The notes beneath the pieces are model-generated. The model searched no databases, had not been told where the DNA came from, and saw only the letters and a program-made list of their open reading frames with translations. The position numbers and the translations under genes are program-made. 64,000 nt of DNA from positions 62,001 to 126,000 of the forward strand of contig JACJYT010000004.1 in the NCBI GenBank assembly GCA_020635975.1, written 5' to 3'. Numbering within the stretch: the stretch's first letter is position 1; each line of letters begins with the position of its first letter. This stretch comes from Chitinophagales bacterium. Lineage in GTDB: Bacteria; Bacteroidota; Bacteroidia; Chitinophagales; UBA8649. Shown in pieces: positions 52,916 through 63,410 of the stretch.

Positions 52916-54580
52916 TTATTTACTAATAGCGAATTTACCCGTGTAAAGACTTGTCTCGTTTTGGCTTAGTCTGTAGAAATAGATGCCATTGATTAAAGAG
53001 CTTGCATCAAATTCGAGGCTATTTTCTTTTCTTGCATCAAATTCGATTTCTTTAACCAAGCGACCATTAACATCTACGATTTCAAGCTTAGTAAAGCCTT
53101 CTTCGATATTACTAATAAGAATACTTGCTTGGTTCTTTGTTGGATTTGGATAGAATACAACATTTGCAAGTTCCTCATTCTTATCTAAGATACCCACTGT
53201 TGGTTGTTCTACACCGGCTGTATCCAAAGTAAACATAATAATGAAGAGCATCATCTCATCTGCAGAAGTTAATCCCCATTGTACTGGAGTAGGACCATCA
53301 TTAATATAAGTAGCTTCAGCAATTACGCCATCTTGTAGGTTTACTTTTCTAAAAGGCATAAAAAAGCGGATTGGTAAATGCTTGTAGTCGAAATCTTCAA
53401 CACCACAACCTGGTACGCCACCAGCACAGCCCGCGTCGTAAATCATAGCACCTTTACTACCATCCTCTTCTGTAAGGTAAATGTTAAAATCTGAACCATA
53501 TTTGTGCGTGTGCGCTACAGTGCCCCAAATGTAAACATCAAGATTTGCAGGTATACTAAATGGTCTGTTAAAGGTAACTGGCTCTCCTGAGTTTGGAATA
53601 TAAATGTTGGTGCTCGGAATAAGTTGCGTAAACATTTCTTGCGCAGCAGTTCCATTAGCTTGAGTACTTACATTTAAATATACATCGCATTTTAAAACAC
53701 GAGTAGAATCATAATTAATGTAGTGAGAGTTTAAATCTAAAACTTCATTTTGTTTCCACTTGAAGGCAGAACCTTGGGGAGTTTCTAAGGTATTAGAATA
53801 TTGCTCTGTTAAAACAAAGCCCTTACCATCGAAATCCACATCGTCTCTTAAACCATAAGGAACAGTTGCAGGATCAAAACTACCGAAAGCATCGGTGAAA
53901 TTATATACAATAAAGTGGTGCGAATAAGTACCCATTTCTGTTTGAAATTTAGTAATCTCTACAGTTTCATCTAATAAGGTTTCATATTTACTTAAGAACT
54001 CTACTTCTTCTGTTGGACCGATAAAGAATGGACCCAAGTGAATTTGAAAACCTTGTCCTGCTGCTGGTGGAGCTGGAACGTTTGTAACAGATTCCACACC
54101 GCCGTTAGTGTAATATTCATTAACATAGTTAAGATTAACATCGTCACCATCTTCATAAGCACCATAAACAATCCATTGTCTAATAACTTCCTTTTCATAA
54201 TCTGTCATAACACCTCCATCCGGCATATGAGCACCTTCGTTAGCTTCTAATGGCATATCATCGAAAAAGCCATTGGCAATCTTTCTCATTAAAAAACTTC
54301 TATATGGATCACCAGGGTATATCAAATAGTTATCTTTTGCAGCAGCATAGGCGTTATCAGGAACTACCTTATAAATGTTGCTATATACGTCTGCTTCTTT
54401 CTCTTCATAAGTTAGTCCAACTCCTTCTAAATCAAGGTTTCCAGAAGAAGTAGCGGTGTTGTGACAATTAGATGTAGCACAATTTGTTTGAAAAATATTA
54501 TAAACGCTTTGGTAGGTGGTTTGTGCCCATGAATAACTGATACTTAGAGCAATAAAAGAAAGGGTAAAGATGTGTTTCAT
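52916..54580 (-). CDS. Secreted copper type II ascorbate-dependent monooxygenase-like protein with T9SS domain
   Basis: 554 residues with a signal peptide (1-19, ending SYSWAQ). The N-terminus has a CX4CH motif (Cys34, Cys39, His40), like unusual heme-binding cytochrome c modules, up to about residue 140. A two-domain PHM-like fold follows. Copper ligands are suggested by YSHHFIVYNF (His-His), NSHYINY and VAHTHKYGSDF (His-x-His). The C-terminus is a T9SS type A sorting domain (FYPNPTKNQASILIS...LINGIYFYRLSQ). It is secreted and may hydroxylate small molecules or peptides. The 8-base gap to the aminotransferase suggests co-transcription. Confidence 0.82.
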   Translation of the reverse strand: MKHIFTLSFIALSISYSWAQTTYQSVYNIFQTNCATSNCHNTATSSGNLDLEGVGLTYEEKEADVYSNIYKVVPDNAYAAAKDNYLIYPGDPYRSFLMRKIANGFFDDMPLEANEGAHMPDGGVMTDYEKEVIRQWIVYGAYEDGDDVNLNYVNEYYTNGGVESVTNVPAPPAAGQGFQIHLGPFFIGPTEEVEFLSKYETLLDETVEITKFQTEMGTYSHHFIVYNFTDAFGSFDPATVPYGLRDDVDFDGKGFVLTEQYSNTLETPQGSAFKWKQNEVLDLNSHYINYDSTRVLKCDVYLNVSTQANGTAAQEMFTQLIPSTNIYIPNSGEPVTFNRPFSIPANLDVYIWGTVAHTHKYGSDFNIYLTEEDGSKGAMIYDAGCAGGVPGCGVEDFDYKHLPIRFFMPFRKVNLQDGVIAEATYINDGPTPVQWGLTSADEMMLFIIMFTLDTAGVEQPTVGILDKNEELANVVFYPNPTKNQASILISNIEEGFTKLEIVDVNGRLVKEIEFDARKENSLEFDASSLINGIYFYRLSQNETSLYTGKFAISK

Positions 54581-54692
54581 TTTTAAAAAAGGTTTAGATT
54601 GCTAAAAGTAATACTTTTTTTATCAATATTGAAACTATTAGATTTGGAAATCTACCTTATTTCTATTCTCTTTGCACACGCAAGAATATAAA

Positions 54693-55862
54693 ATGACCAT
54701 TTTCAAACCATCAATATTCTATTTTCACCACCAAACTGTGTTTCAATTGTTTTATTTCAATTGCATAAAGCACTTTAGTATTCCTAGGTTTTTGTTTACT
54801 ACCACCTTTTTGTTCTTGCATTTATTAGGAGTTGTTTTTATTGCTTTTGGTCGAATAATGGATGAAATATTTTTTAGCGGCTACAAGAAGTTAGATCTTA
54901 CTAGTCCAGTATTTATTATCAGTAATCCAAGATGTGGCACCACATTTTTGCATAGGTTGCTTTGTTTGGATGGGGAGAAGTATACCTTCAGTTTGCTATA
55001 TCACACCTTATTGCCTTCGGTTTTTTATATAAAGATTATCCAGCTTGTTGCCAATGTCGACAAAAAAGTTGGCGGTCTTTTACACAAGGTTTTTAATAAG
55101 TTGGATGAGCTATTTTTTGGCGGATGGAAGCATGTGCATCCTATGGGTTTTGATAGGTCGGAAGAAGATGAGGCTTTATTTACATTGGCAGCCTATTCTC
55201 CTGCTTTAGTGTTATTATCTCCTTGGGCGTATAAATTGGGGTATTTAAATTTTATCGATAAATCGGACGAAAAGGTAAAACAAAAAATAAAGGAGTTTTA
55301 CTTATCTAGCTTAAAGAGAATTGTTTATGCCACAAAACCTGAGGCAACACTTTTAATGAAAAATGTTTTTTCAACGGGAAGATTAAATTTTATTTTGTCA
55401 TGTTTTCCCAATGCAAAAATTATATATCCGGTTAGAAATCCTTTGAAAGCAGTGCCTTCGGTTATTAGTATGTTTACAGGACCATGGAAGGTACACAGTA
55501 GAGATATTGCCAACGATTCGGAAGAATGTAGAGCGTTTGGCAAAATTGCTATTAATTACTATGCTTATTTACACGAGCAGAAAAGCATTATTAATCCAAA
55601 AAACTTATTGATTGTACGCTACGATGAGGTGGTAAAAAACCCTACGCTTACTGCTAATAAGATTTACGAATATTTTGATTTTGAAATGAGCGATGCTTTC
55701 AAAAATGCCTTAAAAAATTATACTTTAGAAAGTAAAAACTACAAGTCGAAGCACCACTATTCTTTAGAACAATACGGAATGACCGAAGAAGCTATTTATA
55801 CCGACTTGAAAGATTTGATGAATGCGTTTGAATTTGGCAAGCAAGTGGTTAGCACGCAATAA
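54693..55862 (+). CDS. Sulfotransferase family protein
   Basis: 389 residues from the ATG at 54693. The frame begins at a TTG at 54672, which adds 7 residues. The N-terminus has a hydrophobic stretch (about 20-50) that may anchor it. The 5'-phosphosulfate-binding motif is ISNPRCGTTFLHRLL, and the 3'-phosphate motif is likely in YPVRNPLKAVPSVISMF with RYDEVVKNP downstream. It would transfer sulfate from PAPS to an unknown acceptor. Its last 14 bases overlap the end of the convergent exonuclease gene. Confidence 0.85.
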   Translation: MTIFKPSIFYFHHQTVFQLFYFNCIKHFSIPRFLFTTTFLFLHLLGVVFIAFGRIMDEIFFSGYKKLDLTSPVFIISNPRCGTTFLHRLLCLDGEKYTFSLLYHTLLPSVFYIKIIQLVANVDKKVGGLLHKVFNKLDELFFGGWKHVHPMGFDRSEEDEALFTLAAYSPALVLLSPWAYKLGYLNFIDKSDEKVKQKIKEFYLSSLKRIVYATKPEATLLMKNVFSTGRLNFILSCFPNAKIIYPVRNPLKAVPSVISMFTGPWKVHSRDIANDSEECRAFGKIAINYYAYLHEQKSIINPKNLLIVRYDEVVKNPTLTANKIYEYFDFEMSDAFKNALKNYTLESKNYKSKHHYSLEQYGMTEEAIYTDLKDLMNAFEFGKQVVSTQ

Positions 55863-57150
55863 GTTTCACGCTTTTTTTCTTTAAATATCGCTGTAGAGCC
55901 TTTTGAACTAAAGGGTTGTTTTCGCAATAAATGATATTCTCTTTTATGGTCTCCAGGTTGCCATCGTAAAATTCTTTGTCGATTTCAGCATATCCCTGAT
56001 AAACATAATCCTCTATATAAATGGCATAAAGGGTATTTGCAAAGCTTACTTCTCTAATAATAAAGAAGTTTCTCATTGGATATAAAGTATGGGATAAGGC
56101 AGTTTCTACTCTATCTCTATAGCTTGTCGCCACTTCTTCTTTAGCAGGAAAATTGGGCGTGTTAATCCGCATATCTTTATGAAATTTCTTCAAGAAAGAT
56201 AAGGCTCTTTTTTCGTTGGTAAATCGCCATAAGGCTTTACCATTTGCATTTCTTTCTATATAAAAAGCCTTGGCGTTTAAATTATCGTTTTCATACACCC
56301 CTATTGGGTATTTTCTTAATGCACTGGCCTTATTATAAGGGGGCTGAACCGTTCTGAGCTCTTCAATTTCTTGTAATTCAGAAATAATAACACTATTAAA
56401 TACCTGGGTATCAATTACTACTGTTTTTTCTAGCAAGTCTTGTAATAGTTTGTCTTTTGCGGCATGCAACAAAAACTTGCTTACTTCCCCAAAAATATTT
56501 CTAGCCGAACTGATATAGAGGGCTTCATTTTTATCATTTAAAAAGCGAAAGACTCCAGGATCTTCTGGTAAAGCGTCTATCATTTCTTGCGTGAGCGTGC
56601 CTTTAAACTCAATGTTTTGCGAGTAAGTACTAGAGTGCTCTTCCACGTAGGCTACCCCTTTTTCTTCTATTATTTTATGAAGTAAAAAAGCGGTGGCTTC
56701 AGCATCTCCAAAAGCTCTGTGTCTGTTGTTTAATTCTATACCTAAATTAGTGCAAAGGTTGCCCAAGCTGTAAGAGGGCTGATTGCTAAACACTCTTTGA
56801 GAAAGTTGAACAGTGCAAACACTTGGACGTCTAAAAGAAATTCCGATTCTCTTAAATTCTCGCTTAATCATAGAATAGTCAAAACCTATGTTGTGCGCAA
56901 CAAAAATACAGCCTTCCGTATAGTCTAAAATATCTTGAGCAATTTCTTCAAATAGCGGAGCATCGCTAACCATTACATCGCTTATGCCCGTTAACTTAAC
57001 TACAAAAGGGGTGATTTTTCTTTGCGGATTAACTAGGCTAGAAAAACTTTTAATGAGTTTTTTTCCGTCACTTACGTAGATAGCAACTTCTGTTATCCTA
57101 TCGTCGTATAAGTGACCACCAGTTGTTTCTACGTCTATTACTGCAAACAC
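55849..57150 (-). CDS. DnaQ-type 3'-5' exonuclease fused to a GIY-YIG-like domain
   Basis: 433 residues. The N-terminal DEDDh exonuclease carries AVIDVETTGG (Asp6, Glu8), VAHNIGFDYSMI and HRAFGDAEAT, covering residues 1-175. A UvrC-like GIY-YIG region starts near 205 (LPEDPGVFRFLNDKNEALYISSA) but its YIG portion is degenerate (LYISSA). The remaining 190 residues are helical and basic. This is the epsilon-like / UvrC-fused architecture seen in Bacteroidota and some other phyla, likely for DNA repair or proofreading. It is convergent with the sulfotransferase gene. Confidence 0.9.
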   Translation of the reverse strand: MFAVIDVETTGGHLYDDRITEVAIYVSDGKKLIKSFSSLVNPQRKITPFVVKLTGISDVMVSDAPLFEEIAQDILDYTEGCIFVAHNIGFDYSMIKREFKRIGISFRRPSVCTVQLSQRVFSNQPSYSLGNLCTNLGIELNNRHRAFGDAEATAFLLHKIIEEKGVAYVEEHSSTYSQNIEFKGTLTQEMIDALPEDPGVFRFLNDKNEALYISSARNIFGEVSKFLLHAAKDKLLQDLLEKTVVIDTQVFNSVIISELQEIEELRTVQPPYNKASALRKYPIGVYENDNLNAKAFYIERNANGKALWRFTNEKRALSFLKKFHKDMRINTPNFPAKEEVATSYRDRVETALSHTLYPMRNFFIIREVSFANTLYAIYIEDYVYQGYAEIDKEFYDGNLETIKENIIYCENNPLVQKALQRYLKKKSVKLIAC

Positions 57151-57205
57151 AAATGCAAAAATGAGGTATTTATTTCAATATATCTTGTTAAATTTAGGCT
57201 CAATT

Positions 57206-57838
57206 ATGGTGAAGCGAATCTTTATATTACTTATTCTTTCATTATCAAGCACTTACGCTTTTACCCAAGGGGATACAACGAAGTTGTTTTATGCAAAGAA
57301 GTTTCATAGTGCTGCCTTTGTAGAATTGGCTAGTAATATCATTCAAACTAACCATAGTTCTGGGATGAATGTAGATTTCTCAGCAAATTGGCTGGTACAA
57401 CACCAATATTATCTAGGTGCTAGCTTTGCTCAGTTGGCTTCTTTCGAAAAGTTTAGTTCTACAGAAATCGGGAATAATAGAAAGACCGAAACCAAACTAA
57501 ATTTTCAAAGTTTTGGCTTGCGCTTTGGTTATATCCTTTTTCCCGATAAAAAAGTTTTCTCCTTATCGCCAGATTTGAGTTTGCGTTGGGCAAGGATAAA
57601 AGTAGAAACTAAAGAAGAAGAACATATACTACATGGAGCGAATATCGTTCCTGCCCTAAAAGGGGTTTTTAATGTGAGTTCTTATTTTAGGATCGGACTG
57701 CAACTACAATACAATGTATTTGTGTTTAAAAAATTGGATACTAGTCAAAATCCAGAAGCGCTCTATTCTACCCAACTTCAAGCAAAAGACTTAAGCGGTA
57801 TAGGCGGAGGGATTTTTCTTAGAATCGGAAGATTTTAA
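57206..57838 (+). CDS. Outer-membrane beta-barrel-like protein
   Basis: 210 residues from the ATG at 57206, where MVKRIFILLILSLSSTYAFTQ gives a signal peptide. A start at 57161 would add 15 hydrophobic residues. The mature part alternates short beta strands with aromatic ends (FVELASNII, YYLGASFAQLASF, FGLRFGYILF, LSLRWARIKV) and closes GGIFLRIGRF, a typical terminal barrel strand. It is divergent from the exonuclease gene. Function unknown. Confidence 0.65.
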   Translation: MVKRIFILLILSLSSTYAFTQGDTTKLFYAKKFHSAAFVELASNIIQTNHSSGMNVDFSANWLVQHQYYLGASFAQLASFEKFSSTEIGNNRKTETKLNFQSFGLRFGYILFPDKKVFSLSPDLSLRWARIKVETKEEEHILHGANIVPALKGVFNVSSYFRIGLQLQYNVFVFKKLDTSQNPEALYSTQLQAKDLSGIGGGIFLRIGRF

Positions 57839-57858
57839 TCGTATATTACGTTAAGACG

Positions 57859-60354
57859 ATGTATACCATTTCAGAAATTCAAAAAGTTTTAAAAGGAACT
57901 TGGACCCTCGCTAATCCGAATTCGGAAATAGTGCATATACTACAAGACAGTAGAAAGTTAGTAGAGCCAAGCACTACCCTATTTTTTGCAATTGTTGGTG
58001 AACGTTTAGATGGACACGAATACTTAGCCGAATTATATGATAAAGGGCTAAGAAATTTTGTGGTACAAAAAGAGGAATACCTTAAAGATTTTAAAGATTG
58101 CAATGTACTACTTACTAGCGATAGCCGTCTTGCAATGCAAGATTTGGCAGCCCACCATCGGCGACAATTTCAAATTCCAGTAGTAGCCATTACGGGATCT
58201 AATGGAAAAACCATAGTTAAAGAATGGTGTAACCAAGTTTTGGAAGATCGATTTACTATTTGTAGAAGTCCGAAAAGCTATAATTCTCAAATTGGGGTGC
58301 CCCTGTCGGTTTGGTCTTTGAATGAAAAGCATAACTTAGCTATTTTCGAAGCAGGGATTTCTGAACCCGGCGAAATGTCGCGCTTAGAAAAAATTATACA
58401 GGCCAACATTGGAATTTTTACCACAATTGGTTCTGCTCATAGCGAAAACTTTATCAGTGATTCTCATAAAATTAAAGAAAAACTTAATTTATTTTTACGG
58501 GTAGACACGCTAATCTTTTGTGCAGATATACCTAGTCTGAACCAAAATATTAGTGTGATTTTTGGAAAAAATTCTGCCCTTGCAAAGGTGCCTAAGCTGC
58601 TTAGTTGGGGAAAGCATGAAAATGTGAGTATTCGAATTTTAGAGCAAGAAAGTCAGCTTGGACAAACGCAAATTCGCTTGAGCTATCAAAATAAAGAGTA
58701 CAAGATTGTTTTACCTTTTGCCGATTACTCTTCTGTTCAGAATGCCATGCATTGTGTAGCGCTTATGCTTCATTTCTCTTACAAAGAGAAGGAGATAAAT
58801 GCACGCTTAAAGCTTTTACAAAGAGTGGCAATGCGATTAGAGCAAAAGAAGGGCATTAATGATTCTATCTTAATTAACGATAGTTATAATTCGGATTTAG
58901 ATTCTTTAAAAATTGCTCTCGAGTTCTTACAACAACAGCAGCAAAGCCAAAACAAGACCTTAATTTTATCCGACATTTTGCAAAGTGGTATGACGGGCAT
59001 AGACTTATATACCGAAGTGAATGATTTGTTGCTTAAAAATAAAATTACTCGATTTATCGGTATAGGTCCGAATTTAGAAAGACACGCGCTACTTTTTAGA
59101 TTGGAAAATTTTACAAGAGGCCTTTATTTTTTTGAAAGCACCAAGGCTTTTTTAGCCAGCGTTAGCGACGATGAATTTGATAAAGAAACCATTCTTCTTA
59201 AAGGTGCGCGGAAATTTGAGTTTGAAAAAATTAGTGCGGCTTTAGAAGAAAAAGCGCATGCAACAATTATGGAAATTGACTTAAATGCCCTTTACCATAA
59301 TTTAAAATTCTTTAGCTCTAAACTGAAGCCGGGCACAAAAACCATGGCGATGGTGAAGGCTTTTTCTTATGGGGCGGGTTCTGTAGAAGTGGCTAAGCTC
59401 TTAGAGTTTAATCGAGTAGATTATTTGGGTGTTGCTTATGCCGACGAAGGAATTGCTTTAAGAAAGGCCGGCATTACGCTGCCTATTTTAGTCCTAAATC
59501 CTGAAGAAAGAAGCTTTAATGCCATTATTAAATTTCAACTCGAGCCCGAAATATACAGTTTAGACTTGTTGCATTCATTTCGCGAAGCCCTATCTTTCTC
59601 TTCTTACGAAGGCAAATTTCCTATTCATATCGATGTAGATACAGGAATGAAGCGGCTGGGTTTTGAGAAGGAGGAGGTGCCGGCACTTTGCGATGAGCTA
59701 AAGAATTTAGATTGTTTTGAAGTGAAATCTATTTTCTCTCATTTGGCTGCTTCAGACGAGGAAGGTTTGGATGCTTTTACGGAAGGACAAATTGCCTTGT
59801 TTGACCAATTAAGTAAGCAGCTGATGCAAGTTCTTCCTAACAAGCCACTGTTACATATTGCCAATAGCAGCGGTATTAGTCGTTTTCCGAAAGCACATTA
59901 CGACATGGTTCGCCTAGGTATTGGTTTGTATGGTTTTAACAGTGAGTTTCAAGAGCATTTACAAACTGTTGCTAGGCTTAAAACTAAAATTTCGCAAATT
60001 AAGAAGGTAGCAAAAGGAGAATCTGTTGGTTATGGACGAAAGGGCAAGGCAAAAGAAGACATCACCATAGCAACCATTGCCATAGGTTATGCAGATGGCT
60101 TGAATCGCTTGCTGAGTAATGGCCTAGGTGAAGTTTTTGTAAAAGGAAAAAGAGCCCCTATAATAGGAAATGTATGTATGGACATGGCCATGATAGATAT
60201 CACAGATATAGAAGGGCTAGAAGTGGGCGACTTGGTAGAAATTTTTGGAGATAACATTTCTGCTGCTGAGCTAGCGCAAAAGTTAAATACCATCCCTTAT
60301 GAGGTTTTAACTTCGGTTTCGGAAAGAGTGAAGCGAGTTTTCTTTATGGATTAA
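57859..60354 (+). CDS. murF-alr: Fused MurF ligase / alanine racemase
   Basis: 831 residues. Residues 1-455 are MurF: ATP-binding GSNGKT at 113-118, which joins D-Ala-D-Ala to UDP-MurNAc-tripeptide. Residues 460-831 are a class III-fold alanine racemase: PLP Lys500 in MAMVKAFSYGAG and catalytic Tyr725 in SVGYGRKGK. The racemase makes D-alanine used by the ligase pathway, so the fusion joins two steps of cell-wall precursor synthesis. This fusion is well known in Bacteroidota. Both halves look intact. Confidence 0.95.
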   Translation: MYTISEIQKVLKGTWTLANPNSEIVHILQDSRKLVEPSTTLFFAIVGERLDGHEYLAELYDKGLRNFVVQKEEYLKDFKDCNVLLTSDSRLAMQDLAAHHRRQFQIPVVAITGSNGKTIVKEWCNQVLEDRFTICRSPKSYNSQIGVPLSVWSLNEKHNLAIFEAGISEPGEMSRLEKIIQANIGIFTTIGSAHSENFISDSHKIKEKLNLFLRVDTLIFCADIPSLNQNISVIFGKNSALAKVPKLLSWGKHENVSIRILEQESQLGQTQIRLSYQNKEYKIVLPFADYSSVQNAMHCVALMLHFSYKEKEINARLKLLQRVAMRLEQKKGINDSILINDSYNSDLDSLKIALEFLQQQQQSQNKTLILSDILQSGMTGIDLYTEVNDLLLKNKITRFIGIGPNLERHALLFRLENFTRGLYFFESTKAFLASVSDDEFDKETILLKGARKFEFEKISAALEEKAHATIMEIDLNALYHNLKFFSSKLKPGTKTMAMVKAFSYGAGSVEVAKLLEFNRVDYLGVAYADEGIALRKAGITLPILVLNPEERSFNAIIKFQLEPEIYSLDLLHSFREALSFSSYEGKFPIHIDVDTGMKRLGFEKEEVPALCDELKNLDCFEVKSIFSHLAASDEEGLDAFTEGQIALFDQLSKQLMQVLPNKPLLHIANSSGISRFPKAHYDMVRLGIGLYGFNSEFQEHLQTVARLKTKISQIKKVAKGESVGYGRKGKAKEDITIATIAIGYADGLNRLLSNGLGEVFVKGKRAPIIGNVCMDMAMIDITDIEGLEVGDLVEIFGDNISAAELAQKLNTIPYEVLTSVSERVKRVFFMD

Positions 60355-60404
60355 ACCAAAATTTTGAAATAGATTTTCTAAGGTACAATTCGGCTAAAAA
60401 ATAA

Positions 60405-60436
60405 AAAAGGCGCTTCCAATCTTAGAAGCGCCTTTT
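60405..60436. terminator. Bidirectional rho-independent terminator
   Basis: GGCGCTTC (60409-60416) and GAAGCGCC (60425-60432) with an 8-nt loop, flanked by A-run on the left and TTTT on the right. It sits between the convergent murF-alr and the large T9SS gene and could stop both transcripts. Confidence 0.9.
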
Positions 60437-60455
60437 CCAGAATAAACCTAAAATT

Positions 60456-63410
60456 CTATTGTTTAATTAGTTTTTGAATGGCTATTCCTTGAGAAGTTTC
60501 TACTTCTAAGAAATAAACTCCAGCCACACTATGTTCTAAATTTAAAAGGAAGTTGTTGCTATTGCTGCTTTCTAGCACAAGAACAACATTGCCAAGTACG
60601 TCTAATACTTTTACATTTTTTGCTATTTCACCAGCATCTAGTTTAACTTGGAAACTTCCTTTAGATGGATTTGGATATACCGATAGCAAATTGTCTAAGT
60701 TAGCATCTTTAATACCTGTAGTTTTTTCAACAATAGTATTTACCACGGTATTGGTAATAACAGCTTCATTAAAATCGAAGTAAATTGCCGCTGTGTTTTC
60801 AATACTTGTTCCTACCGGTAATTCTCCGTTTTGACTAATAGCAAAGGCTACATAACCTTGACTAGCAGCTTCGTCTACATCTTTAGGCGGAAGTTGTATG
60901 TTGTTGAAAGTAAATACCAATTCATTATTATTTTCTATTGTCATAATAAAATCATGAGATGCTTGAATGTTTCTTAAGGTATGTATGTCTAAATTAGAAT
61001 CTAATTCATCTCGAACAATTACTCTGGTTGCATTGGCATTACCCTCGTTTTGGAAACGTATATGATAACTGTGATCATTGTCGTCTACCGTAATGTCGCC
61101 ATTTGGATATACTGCCTTATCGTTAGGGTCCCAAGAACCTTGAGATAATTCGTAAGTGTAAGCAGAGTTGTTGTTTGGTGTTACATCTCCTGCAAGAGGG
61201 AAAATAAATGCTTCGTCAATAATTGGTGTTCCAATGGCAAGAGTATTTGGCACATCGAAATTTATTCTTATTTGCTGACAAGTACCTGGTTGTAGGTTGC
61301 TAAAGTTAAAACGCAAGATATGGTTTGTTTGATCAATAACATCCGGATAAATGTTAGACCAGCTTGGTGGTCCTGCATAGTTCAATTCTGCGCTATAATG
61401 CCACTCTGCATAGCCGCTCATCGGAATGGTTCCATCGTTACAAATGTAGATATAACTCCATCTGTTGTGACCAGGAATGGTGCTTGGCGCCACATTGGTA
61501 ATGTGGCCTATGCTAATGCTTAAATCTTGAACCGGAGCAGGTGGACTTAAGAAAAAGTCGACACTTACATTTTGATTAGTAGAATCTAAAGTAACACTAT
61601 AATTGGCATTCGGACATAAAACGCTTAAACCATTGGCATTGTAGCCATTAATATCGAAGAAATAGGTTCCAGCAGGAGCACTAATGCTATAGGCACCATT
61701 GGCATCAGTGTAATCATATATCCACAACCAAGGACCACCAGCTGTTGCTGTAAGATCCACAAAGGCACTCAAAGGATAATCTGTACTATCATATATACAG
61801 TTTCCGTTTACATCTACATAAACATTTCCGCTTATCGTATAGCAATCGTTAGAAGGAACAGTAAAAGATTGACTGAAAGTACAGCCATTGGCATCGCTTA
61901 GGATGAGGGTGTAAACTCCTGGACTAGGATTTTGAATATTGCTAGAGGTGCTACCATCACTCCATAAAAAGCTGTAAGGAGCACTTCCGCCATAAGGATA
62001 TACTTGGATAAACGAGTTGTTTCCTGCAGGGTTATTAGAAGAACAATTTGCATAGTATTCGTTTGCTTGAATTCCTAGAGGCTGTCCAGCCTGAATTACA
62101 AAGGAATAGTATCCGGAGCAACCATTTGCGTCTTCTACGAGAATTTGGTATGTACCTACACATAGGCTGTCGAAATTCGGACTAGTTTGGAAACTTAGAC
62201 CATTATCTAAACTGTAAGAATAAGGTGCTACGCCGCCACTTACCACGGTTTGAGCAGTACCTAAACATAAATTATTGCTTTGGCAAGTAAAGCCATACTC
62301 TACAATTGCATCTACAATTAAACCATTGGTTGAATCTTGTTCCACCACTGCCGTGATAGTGCTAGAACATTGGTTTTGATCGTAAACTTGTATGGTGTAA
62401 ACACCACTACATAAATTGCTAAATACCGTTTGGTAACCCGTTTGAGTAAGGTTGCCTGGACTTACAATAAAAGTATATGGACCAGCAGTTCCTGTAGCCA
62501 CTGCAGTAATGCTACCGTCACAGGTAGAAGAACAAGCAGAAACCGCATTAGCTGTTGCAAAGGCAGTAATAGGATTGGTGTTGTTTACAACACTTACTTG
62601 TGCGCTACCAGTACAACCATTTGCATCCGTAACCGTTAAATAAACAGTTGGATCTATGTTGGTTAGAACAAAAACTTGTTGAGGATTTGCTACTGTAGAA
62701 TTTCCAAAATCGTACCACGACCAAGAAAAAGTATAAGGGGCTGTGCCGCCACTTACTGTAGAGTAAAGATCAACTAAAGCTCCATTACAACTTGCATTAA
62801 GCGTTTGATAACTAGCTGCAACATTTAATCCACCCCCGTTTAAATTAATGGTCTGTACATCCTCGCTGGTACATCCAAGATTTGTAGTTCCTTCCACTTG
62901 AATAACATGAGGACCTGCCGAAAGCTGATAACCAGTTACAAATTGGCTATTGCCAGCAAAGACACCATCTATATACCAAGCCCATGTAACTATAGGATTG
63001 TTCGGGTTGCCTTGCGCTCCGAACAAGTTAAGTATTTGGGGTCCATTACAAGAACCCTGGCTATTGTAGGTGAAACTTACTTGATTTGCATTACTAGTTA
63101 CAATTAAATCTTGTGTACTGGTAATACTTACCCCATTTGCACTTACCACATGAATAATGGTATAGGTGCCCGGCAAATAATACCAATGTGTTGGGTTTTG
63201 AAGGGTAGAAGTAGTATTGTCTCCAAAATCCCAATAGTAGCTAGCACCAAAAGTTGGACTAGTGGTACTGCTGTCTGTAAATTGATATTCCCAAGCCGTG
63301 CAATTATCTACAAGTAGATCTACACCAAAGTTGGCGGTGAATTGTGCATGCGCTTTTGGGAGAACCAAAAAGCTTATGCTTAGAAAGAGAATAAATTTTA
63401 TTGTTTTCAT
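60456..63410 (-). CDS. Very large T9SS surface protein with PKD-like and SprB-like repeats
   Basis: 984 residues from the ATG at 63410, where MKTIKFILFLSISFLVLPKAHAQ is a signal peptide. The frame extends to 63557 without such a signal. A PKD-like domain with YYWDFGDNTTS is near residue 50-130. Six or so repeats of the SprB/Ig kind follow, with patterns such as ITAVATGTAGPYTF and SYSLDNGLSF. A DUF11/Big-type domain appears near 720, and residues 910-984 are a T9SS type A sorting domain (VYPNPSKGSFQVKLDAGE...VAGVYFLEVETSQG). It is secreted to the surface and could act in adhesion. Function inferred from architecture. Confidence 0.85.
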   Translation of the reverse strand: MKTIKFILFLSISFLVLPKAHAQFTANFGVDLLVDNCTAWEYQFTDSSTTSPTFGASYYWDFGDNTTSTLQNPTHWYYLPGTYTIIHVVSANGVSITSTQDLIVTSNANQVSFTYNSQGSCNGPQILNLFGAQGNPNNPIVTWAWYIDGVFAGNSQFVTGYQLSAGPHVIQVEGTTNLGCTSEDVQTINLNGGGLNVAASYQTLNASCNGALVDLYSTVSGGTAPYTFSWSWYDFGNSTVANPQQVFVLTNIDPTVYLTVTDANGCTGSAQVSVVNNTNPITAFATANAVSACSSTCDGSITAVATGTAGPYTFIVSPGNLTQTGYQTVFSNLCSGVYTIQVYDQNQCSSTITAVVEQDSTNGLIVDAIVEYGFTCQSNNLCLGTAQTVVSGGVAPYSYSLDNGLSFQTSPNFDSLCVGTYQILVEDANGCSGYYSFVIQAGQPLGIQANEYYANCSSNNPAGNNSFIQVYPYGGSAPYSFLWSDGSTSSNIQNPSPGVYTLILSDANGCTFSQSFTVPSNDCYTISGNVYVDVNGNCIYDSTDYPLSAFVDLTATAGGPWLWIYDYTDANGAYSISAPAGTYFFDINGYNANGLSVLCPNANYSVTLDSTNQNVSVDFFLSPPAPVQDLSISIGHITNVAPSTIPGHNRWSYIYICNDGTIPMSGYAEWHYSAELNYAGPPSWSNIYPDVIDQTNHILRFNFSNLQPGTCQQIRINFDVPNTLAIGTPIIDEAFIFPLAGDVTPNNNSAYTYELSQGSWDPNDKAVYPNGDITVDDNDHSYHIRFQNEGNANATRVIVRDELDSNLDIHTLRNIQASHDFIMTIENNNELVFTFNNIQLPPKDVDEAASQGYVAFAISQNGELPVGTSIENTAAIYFDFNEAVITNTVVNTIVEKTTGIKDANLDNLLSVYPNPSKGSFQVKLDAGEIAKNVKVLDVLGNVVLVLESSNSNNFLLNLEHSVAGVYFLEVETSQGIAIQKLIKQ

